In this document: positions 7,164 through 11,149 of the stretch, piece by piece | How the letters are laid out: every line of letters starts with the position of its first letter | How positions within the stretch are numbered: the first letter of the stretch is position 1 | Assembly: GCA_902810755.1 (NCBI GenBank) | Contig: CADDYT010000181.1 | Location: 1-11,149, forward strand | Length of the DNA stretch: 11,149 nt | Direction of reading: 5' to 3' | Source of the DNA: Chloroflexota bacterium | GTDB lineage: Bacteria > Chloroflexota > Ktedonobacteria > Ktedonobacterales > Ktedonobacteraceae | Made by a program: the position numbers and the translations under genes | Notes under the pieces: generated by a model | What the model saw: only the letters and a program-made list of their open reading frames with translations | What the model was told of the DNA's origin: nothing | Database searches by the model: none

Positions 7164-7933
7164 CATGAACCTCCAATCTGTGTATGGATGTGTCGTTTCG
7201 CATTGGCGTAGATCGCCTCTCGCAGATACCCTGCCAGGTTGGGTGTGAAGGTCTCGAATTGGGCCGCAAACCGTGGATCGCCGATATACAGATCGGCCAG
7301 TCCACAGTGCATCTGCAGGCTACATGGGTAAAACCAGCGTTCGAGATACGCTCGATGTGCCTCTGCAAGCTCCATGGTGTGCAAGCTATCGGCTGGTGTC
7401 GCTGTTGCCAAAGCCCGGGCAAAGTCGCTTATTAAAGTGGCAAACTCTGCTTGCATCCGCTTCCAATCGTCCCTGGTGTAGGTTGCGGACCGACGCCCAG
7501 CTTCGGTCCAGGCATCGGTCTGTCCCCAGTGCTGTTCTGCTTCTTCGTGATACGCGAGCGGGTCCGTCTCACCGAAGGCCTCCAGCATTTCATGGGGTTC
7601 AAGATTGATTCCCATCGTACGTGCCTCCATGATCTTCTCAACTGCTTCCAGCATGTGTTGGAGCTCTTCGATCCGTTCGCTGAGCAAGGCATGCTGGCGC
7701 CGGAGGTGTTCCAGCGGACCGGTTGCTGGATCGCCAATGATGGCTTTGATCTGCTCAAGCGCAAACCCAAGCTGGCGATAGCAGAGAATGCGTTGCAGAC
7801 GCTCCAGGGAGTACCGGCGATAGCCAGCTTCTGATCGCCCACTCGGATGGAGTACATCGACCTGGTCGTAGTAGTGCAACGTTCGCACAGTGACTCTGGC
7901 GAGCCTGGCAACCTGCCCAATGGAATAGTTCAT
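7163..7933 (-). CDS. MerR-family transcriptional regulator with TipAS-type ligand-binding domain
   Basis: A 256-aa protein. I chose ATG 7933 because GGAGGT (7946-7941) precedes it by 7 nt; the GTG at 7942 overlaps that site and cannot be the start. The N-terminal MerR winged helix-turn-helix spans 1-70 (MNYSIGQVARLARVTVRTLHYYDQ at its start, then GYRRYS). A dimerising coiled coil lies at about 75-105 (HALLSERIEELQHMLEAVEKI), and a C-terminal TipAS-like all-helical domain at about 115-256 (HRAYLERWFYPC, GLADLYIGDPRFAAQFE, LREAIYANAKRH). Family knowledge: TipAL of Streptomyces is activated by thiopeptides and related multidrug ligands and untwists promoters with long spacers. Cys204 and Cys210 lie in the region where TipAL captures thiopeptides, but exact equivalence needs an alignment. 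Its own promoter has the expected MerR architecture, and the VOC gene overlaps its stop codon. Confidence 0.93.
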   Translation of the reverse strand: MNYSIGQVARLARVTVRTLHYYDQVDVLHPSGRSEAGYRRYSLERLQRILCYRQLGFALEQIKAIIGDPATGPLEHLRRQHALLSERIEELQHMLEAVEKIMEARTMGINLEPHEMLEAFGETDPLAYHEEAEQHWGQTDAWTEAGRRSATYTRDDWKRMQAEFATLISDFARALATATPADSLHTMELAEAHRAYLERWFYPCSLQMHCGLADLYIGDPRFAAQFETFTPNLAGYLREAIYANAKRHIHTQIGGS

Positions 7934-7953
7934 GTCTTTCACCTCCTTTGCCT

Positions 7954-7984
7954 ATGCTACTCTATGACGTCGCGTCAGAGTCAA
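7954..7984 (-). promoter_or_regulatory. MerR-type promoter/operator with 19-bp spacer driving the merR-VOC unit
   Basis: On the minus strand -35 TTGACT (7984-7979) and -10 TAGCAT (7959-7954) are separated by exactly 19 bases. Between and around them lies an inverted repeat, ACTCT-at-GACG (7959-7969) and CGTCAGAGT (7973-7981), with a 3-nt centre. A 19-20-bp spacer with a dyad between the boxes is the hallmark of promoters activated by MerR proteins. The dyad lies just upstream of the merR ribosome-binding site, so autoregulation is predicted. The -35 contains the TGA stop codon of the upstream LLM gene. Confidence 0.7.
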
Positions 7985-8850
7985 GAGGATTCTGTCTCAG
8001 ATCTTCGTCCCTGGAGAACCGTGATCAAGCGATCCAGTTGCGCCAGGTCAGCCACCGTCGGGCAAAAGACGAAAGTGTCGCAGCCAGCCTCTTCAAAGGC
8101 TTGGAGACAGTCCAAAATGGCTTCAGGACTCGCCAGGAGCTGATCGCACAGTTCCTGCGCGAACGCAGGGCCGGCAAAGGCGAAGGACTCACGCAGGTAG
8201 CGCCTGCCTGCCTCAGCCGCATCGGCGCCCAGGGCGAAGTGGCCCAGGGCCCACAGTTGTGGTTGGCCTGGGCGTCCTGCTGCGCTCCATGCTGCCCTGA
8301 CCTGCTCGGCTGCATGGGCAAAGTGCTGTGCATCCTGTCCTGCCACCAAGCCATCAGCAGCCAGTGCAATCCGTGTCGCCACCTGCTCACCTGGCCCTCC
8401 GAGCAGGAGGGGCGGTCCGCCCTTTTGGAAGGGCTTTGGCCCGAGCGGCCGTTCATTCCAGAGCGCACGCAGGGCCGTGAGCTGGCCGGTCAGCAGCTTC
8501 CCATGGGAAGGTGGGTCGATTCCCAGAGCCGCGTACGCCCGTGGGTGAGTCCCCAGCGCCAGACCCACAATCAGGCGACCCTGCGAGAGCGCATCGATGG
8601 AGGTCGTCACTTTGGCCAGCAGCAGCGTCGTGCGCAGCGAGCCACCAGGAAGGATGATGGCCAGCCGGGTACGCTGTGTGAGGGCTGTCGCCGCCGCCAG
8701 TACAGTAAAGGGTTCGTAGCTCGCAGCGGTCATGTGATCCAGCACCGTCACACTGGAGAATGGTCCTGCATCGGCTTTGCGCGCCCATTCCATCAGCAGG
8801 GGTCCACTGGTGCCGGGGACAGCCGCCGGCAGTGCTACGCCAATGTGCAT
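7981..8850 (-). CDS. LLM-class (luciferase-like) flavin- or F420-dependent oxidoreductase
   Basis: A 289-aa protein, normal to slightly short for the family. I chose ATG 8850 because GAGGAG (8861-8856) is 5 nt upstream and the protein then opens MHIGVALP, a typical first TIM-barrel strand. The in-frame ATG at 8883 adds 11 unconserved residues and overlaps a palindrome. Family signatures: LLMEWARKADAGPFSSVTVLDH, YEPFTVLAAATALTQRTRLA, the highly typical LSQGRLIVGLALG followed by HPRAYAALGID, LRALWNERPLG, and PPLLLGG at the start of the second half. The cofactor could be F420 or FMN; sequence by eye cannot decide. The final residues ADLAQLDRLITVLQG recur as a broken copy at 6456-6544. Only 47 bases separate its stop from merR, but merR has its own promoter there, so read-through and independent transcription are both possible. 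Confidence 0.9.
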   Translation of the reverse strand: MHIGVALPAAVPGTSGPLLMEWARKADAGPFSSVTVLDHMTAASYEPFTVLAAATALTQRTRLAIILPGGSLRTTLLLAKVTTSIDALSQGRLIVGLALGTHPRAYAALGIDPPSHGKLLTGQLTALRALWNERPLGPKPFQKGGPPLLLGGPGEQVATRIALAADGLVAGQDAQHFAHAAEQVRAAWSAAGRPGQPQLWALGHFALGADAAEAGRRYLRESFAFAGPAFAQELCDQLLASPEAILDCLQAFEEAGCDTFVFCPTVADLAQLDRLITVLQGRRSETESS

Positions 8851-8868
8851 GAATGCTCCTCTTGGTGC

Positions 8869-8882
8869 TGTATGTACATACA
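8869..8882. promoter_or_regulatory. Perfect 14-bp palindrome upstream of the LLM gene, candidate operator
   Basis: TGTATGTACATACA is a perfect palindrome 18 bases before the LLM ATG, in its leader or core promoter. It lies in the 187-bp gap 8851-9037, which also carries a -10-like TATACT on the minus strand at 8952-8947 without a good -35. Palindromes of this size are typical sites for dimeric repressors such as the TetR, MarR or GntR families. No such regulator is encoded in the window. Confidence 0.5.
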
Positions 8883-9037
8883 AAGAGAGACAGTAGAGAA
8901 CTGGGGACGGTAGGGGTGCAGAGCAACCACTACGACTACTGAGAAGAGTATAGGTGAGGAGTACAGGAGGAACTTATCAAGCGATTAACATCCAGTTATG
9001 ATGTGCTCTACATCGTGGTTCCTCTAAGGGTATTTGA

Positions 9038-11149
9038 TCAGAGGTGATGAGATTTTCCTTGTGCGGCAATGGCCTGCTCCGGGGTCATTCTGCGACCCTC
9101 CTCCCAGGCAGTGGCGAAGCTCTGCTTGCCCAGGTGCATGCGAACGGCGCTAACTTGCTGTTCATAGGCCGCCTGCTCGGCTTCGGTACGCTTGAGCGTT
9201 AGGAGGAACGGGCTGCGGCGACCGGAAGCTATATCGAGTGCTTCAGCGGCTCCCCACAGGCGCACTGCCCAGACTTCTTCTCCTTGTCGCGCCAACACGC
9301 TTCCTGTTTGCTGCAGACAGAGGCGTAAGCTCTCGTTGTGTCTGGCCTGCCACAAGAGTGCTAGGCTCTCTCTCCACTGTACTATTGCCGCAGTCTGCTC
9401 CCCTTGCAGAAAAGCAATGCAGCCCAATTGGTTGAGCACATACGCGATGGGTTCCGGCAACCCAAAGGCACGCGCGAGCCCCAATGCCTCTTCGAGCCAG
9501 GACTGGGCTTTCATCACTTCATCCTGTGCCAGGGCCAGTCGCCCCAATAGACACAGCGCACTGATCATCCCCACCTTGTTGTGCATCTCGCGGAAAAGAT
9601 GGAGACTGTGCTCGACTGTGGCAGCGGCAGATGCCTCGTCGCCCTGGGCAAACAGGACGTATCCCAGGCAGAGGAGTCCCCAGGCGATGTCCTCTTTGTT
9701 CTGCTGCTCACGAAAGAGTGCCAGGCCCTCCTCTAATAAAGAACGGGCCTCGTCATACTTCCTTTGCTCGACCATTCCCTCCGCCAGGAAATAGAGCACA
9801 AAGGCGAGGGGACGTTTGTCACCATGCTCACGAGCTAGCGCACGGCTCTCTTCCAGGAGGAAGCGTACCAGGTCTTCGTTGTTCTGCAAGCTGGCGAAAC
9901 ATGCTAACCACAACAGGGAGAGTGCCAGGTCACGTGCATCTCCATTCAGCTTGGCTTGCTGATACAACTGCAGGCACTCTTCACCCAGTTGTTTCGCTCG
10001 TGCTACCTCGCCCTCGGTAAAGGCGAACCAGGCAGCTCCACTCACTGCTTTGAGCCGCACTGCTGCGCTGACATTCGTATGTTTGGCCAGTGCTTGCTCC
10101 AGTAAGATACGCCCTTCAATCTCAGGGCCACGCACCGTCAAAAAACGTATCACGGCCCCGACCAGTCGTAAAGCGATTTCTCCTCGCTGCACCGTCTCTT
10201 CATCCCCCACTGGTTCCATTGACCAATCAAAAGCGGCTCGCAGGTTCCCACGCTCCTGCTCCAACTGATCGAACCAATCCCCCTGCTCTGCTCCAAACAG
10301 GTGGGCCTCGGCCTCCTCAGCGAGATGCAGATAATAGTGCGCATGAGCACGCCGGGCCGGCTCGAGTTCGTCACAGGCGACGAGGCACTCCAGGCCATAT
10401 TCACGAATGGTCTCCAACATCCGTAGACGTGGTTCTTGCTCATCTTGCCGCTCTTGAGAGAGCAAATGCTTGTCGAGCAGCGAGGTGATCCCATCCAGCA
10501 CAGATGTGGGTTTGCGGCCATCCAGCAGTTCCGCGAGCGCTTCCACCGCTTCCAGGATGCAGCCGCCGACAAAGACTGAGAGGCGCCGAAAGAGGCGCTG
10601 CTCCTCTTCCGAAAGCAACTCATAGCTCCAGGCAATAGTGCGGCGCATGGTCTGCTGCCGCTCTGGAAGGTCGCGTGGCCCACCGGTCAAAACGGCCAGG
10701 CGCTGCTCCAGGCGTTCCAGAAGTGTCTGCAAAGGGAAGAGTTTCAGCCGGGCGGCGGCGAGTTCAATGGCGAGCGGCAGGCCGTCGACACGCCGGCAGA
10801 TCTCGCCAATGAGCGGAAGATCATCATCGGTCAGTGCAACGTCAGGGATTATCTCTTGCGCCCGCTCGACAAACAAAGCCACCGCTCCATAACGGAGTAG
10901 TGCCTCCCTCTCAAGAAGAGTCGTGGGAGCGGGCAGGGCGAGCGGCTGGACGACATACTCGCGTTCGCCTCGCACACGGAGCACCTCGCGGCTCGTTACC
11001 AGGAGTTTCAGACGCGGACTGGCGGCCAGTACCTCGCCCAGGGATGGAGCTGCTTCGATCACCTGCTCGAAGTTGTCCAGTACGAGCAGCAGATGTTGCT
11101 TATGCAGGGCCGCTTTCACCTGCTCGAGGGGCGATCTCGCTCCGCTCTC
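9038..11149 (-). CDS. STAND/NB-ARC-type ATPase with TPR domain, probable regulator (N-terminus cut by window edge)
   Basis: Open from the right edge to TGA 9040-9038, giving 703 visible residues in frame. Numbered from the first visible residue: Walker B LLLVLDNFE at about 20-28, VTSRE at 51-55, RRVDGLPLAIELAAARL at 119-135 (the GLPLA motif of NB-ARC ATPases), and RRTIAWSYELLSEEEQRLFRRLSVFVGG at 169-196 (winged-helix region). MLETIREYGLECL and a run of TPR-like helices follow to about residue 640, and the tail AWEEGRRMTPEQAIAAQG is typical of these regulators. Walker A and any N-terminal DNA-binding domain (BTAD, XRE or other) lie outside. No DNA-binding domain follows the TPRs, so if it is a transcription factor that domain must be N-terminal. 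Same strand as the LLM gene, 187 bp upstream of it; control of the LLM gene is possible but unproven. Confidence 0.9.
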   Translation of the reverse strand, partial: ESGARSPLEQVKAALHKQHLLLVLDNFEQVIEAAPSLGEVLAASPRLKLLVTSREVLRVRGEREYVVQPLALPAPTTLLEREALLRYGAVALFVERAQEIIPDVALTDDDLPLIGEICRRVDGLPLAIELAAARLKLFPLQTLLERLEQRLAVLTGGPRDLPERQQTMRRTIAWSYELLSEEEQRLFRRLSVFVGGCILEAVEALAELLDGRKPTSVLDGITSLLDKHLLSQERQDEQEPRLRMLETIREYGLECLVACDELEPARRAHAHYYLHLAEEAEAHLFGAEQGDWFDQLEQERGNLRAAFDWSMEPVGDEETVQRGEIALRLVGAVIRFLTVRGPEIEGRILLEQALAKHTNVSAAVRLKAVSGAAWFAFTEGEVARAKQLGEECLQLYQQAKLNGDARDLALSLLWLACFASLQNNEDLVRFLLEESRALAREHGDKRPLAFVLYFLAEGMVEQRKYDEARSLLEEGLALFREQQNKEDIAWGLLCLGYVLFAQGDEASAAATVEHSLHLFREMHNKVGMISALCLLGRLALAQDEVMKAQSWLEEALGLARAFGLPEPIAYVLNQLGCIAFLQGEQTAAIVQWRESLALLWQARHNESLRLCLQQTGSVLARQGEEVWAVRLWGAAEALDIASGRRSPFLLTLKRTEAEQAAYEQQVSAVRMHLGKQSFATAWEEGRRMTPEQAIAAQGKSHHL

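Noticed and set aside
7934..7942. GTG start for merR at 7942
   Set aside because: It overlaps the GGAGGT that serves the ATG at 7933, and MerR proteins typically begin at the MNYSIGQ-like segment.
7948..8913. 321-codon plus-strand open frame opposite the LLM gene
   Set aside because: It is an antisense shadow: the minus-strand frame has clear LLM family motifs and a good ribosome-binding site, while this product has no recognisable domain.
9021..9044. CCTCT...AGAGG inverted repeat at the end of the right-hand STAND gene as a terminator
   Set aside because: The stem is only 5 bp with a 14-nt loop, overlaps the stop codon and has no T-tract, so it is too weak to call.

Overview
The window looks like an accessory segment of a bacterial chromosome. 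A moderately GC-rich sequence, two very large MalT/STAND-type ATPase-TPR regulators (one with an N-terminal XRE helix-turn-helix), a luciferase-like (LLM) oxidoreductase and a TipAS-type MerR regulator together suggest a filamentous Chloroflexota (Ktedonobacteria-like) or, less likely, an actinomycete. This assignment is inference from gene content; there is no rRNA or marker gene here.

Layout. (1) Positions 1-2653, minus strand: the N-terminal 884 residues of a MalT-like regulator, cut by the left edge. (2) Positions 2654-2817: a divergent intergenic region with ribosome-binding sites for both flanking genes, a -10-like box and an imperfect inverted repeat. (3) Positions 2818-5290, plus strand: a two-gene operon for an aromatic-L-amino-acid decarboxylase and a hydroxyindole/acetylserotonin-type O-methyltransferase. 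(4) A strong hairpin at 5304-5340 separates this operon from a convergent FMN-dependent alpha-hydroxy-acid oxidase (5377-6408, minus). (5) Upstream of the oxidase lie a short remnant of an LLM oxidoreductase C-terminus and a 10-bp-stem hairpin. (6) Positions 6606-8850, minus strand: an LLM oxidoreductase, then a MerR/TipAS regulator translationally coupled to a VOC (glyoxalase/bleomycin-resistance-fold) protein. The merR promoter has a 19-bp spacer with an inverted repeat inside it and starts on the stop codon of the LLM gene. (7) Positions 9038-11149, minus strand: the C-terminal 703 residues of a STAND ATPase-TPR protein, cut by the right edge.

How the parts may work together (inference). 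The decarboxylase keeps the PLP lysine and the loop tyrosine that mark true amine-forming enzymes. It should make an aromatic amine that the adjacent methyltransferase could methylate, and the divergent XRE-MalT regulator is the obvious candidate controller. The MerR/TipAS-VOC pair looks like a self-regulated small-molecule sensing and protection module. The LLM and hydroxy-acid oxidases add flavin-dependent redox steps whose substrates cannot be read from sequence. The most unusual signals are the duplicated LLM 3' remnant and the merR promoter architecture. No tRNA, rRNA, CRISPR array or insertion sequence was seen.
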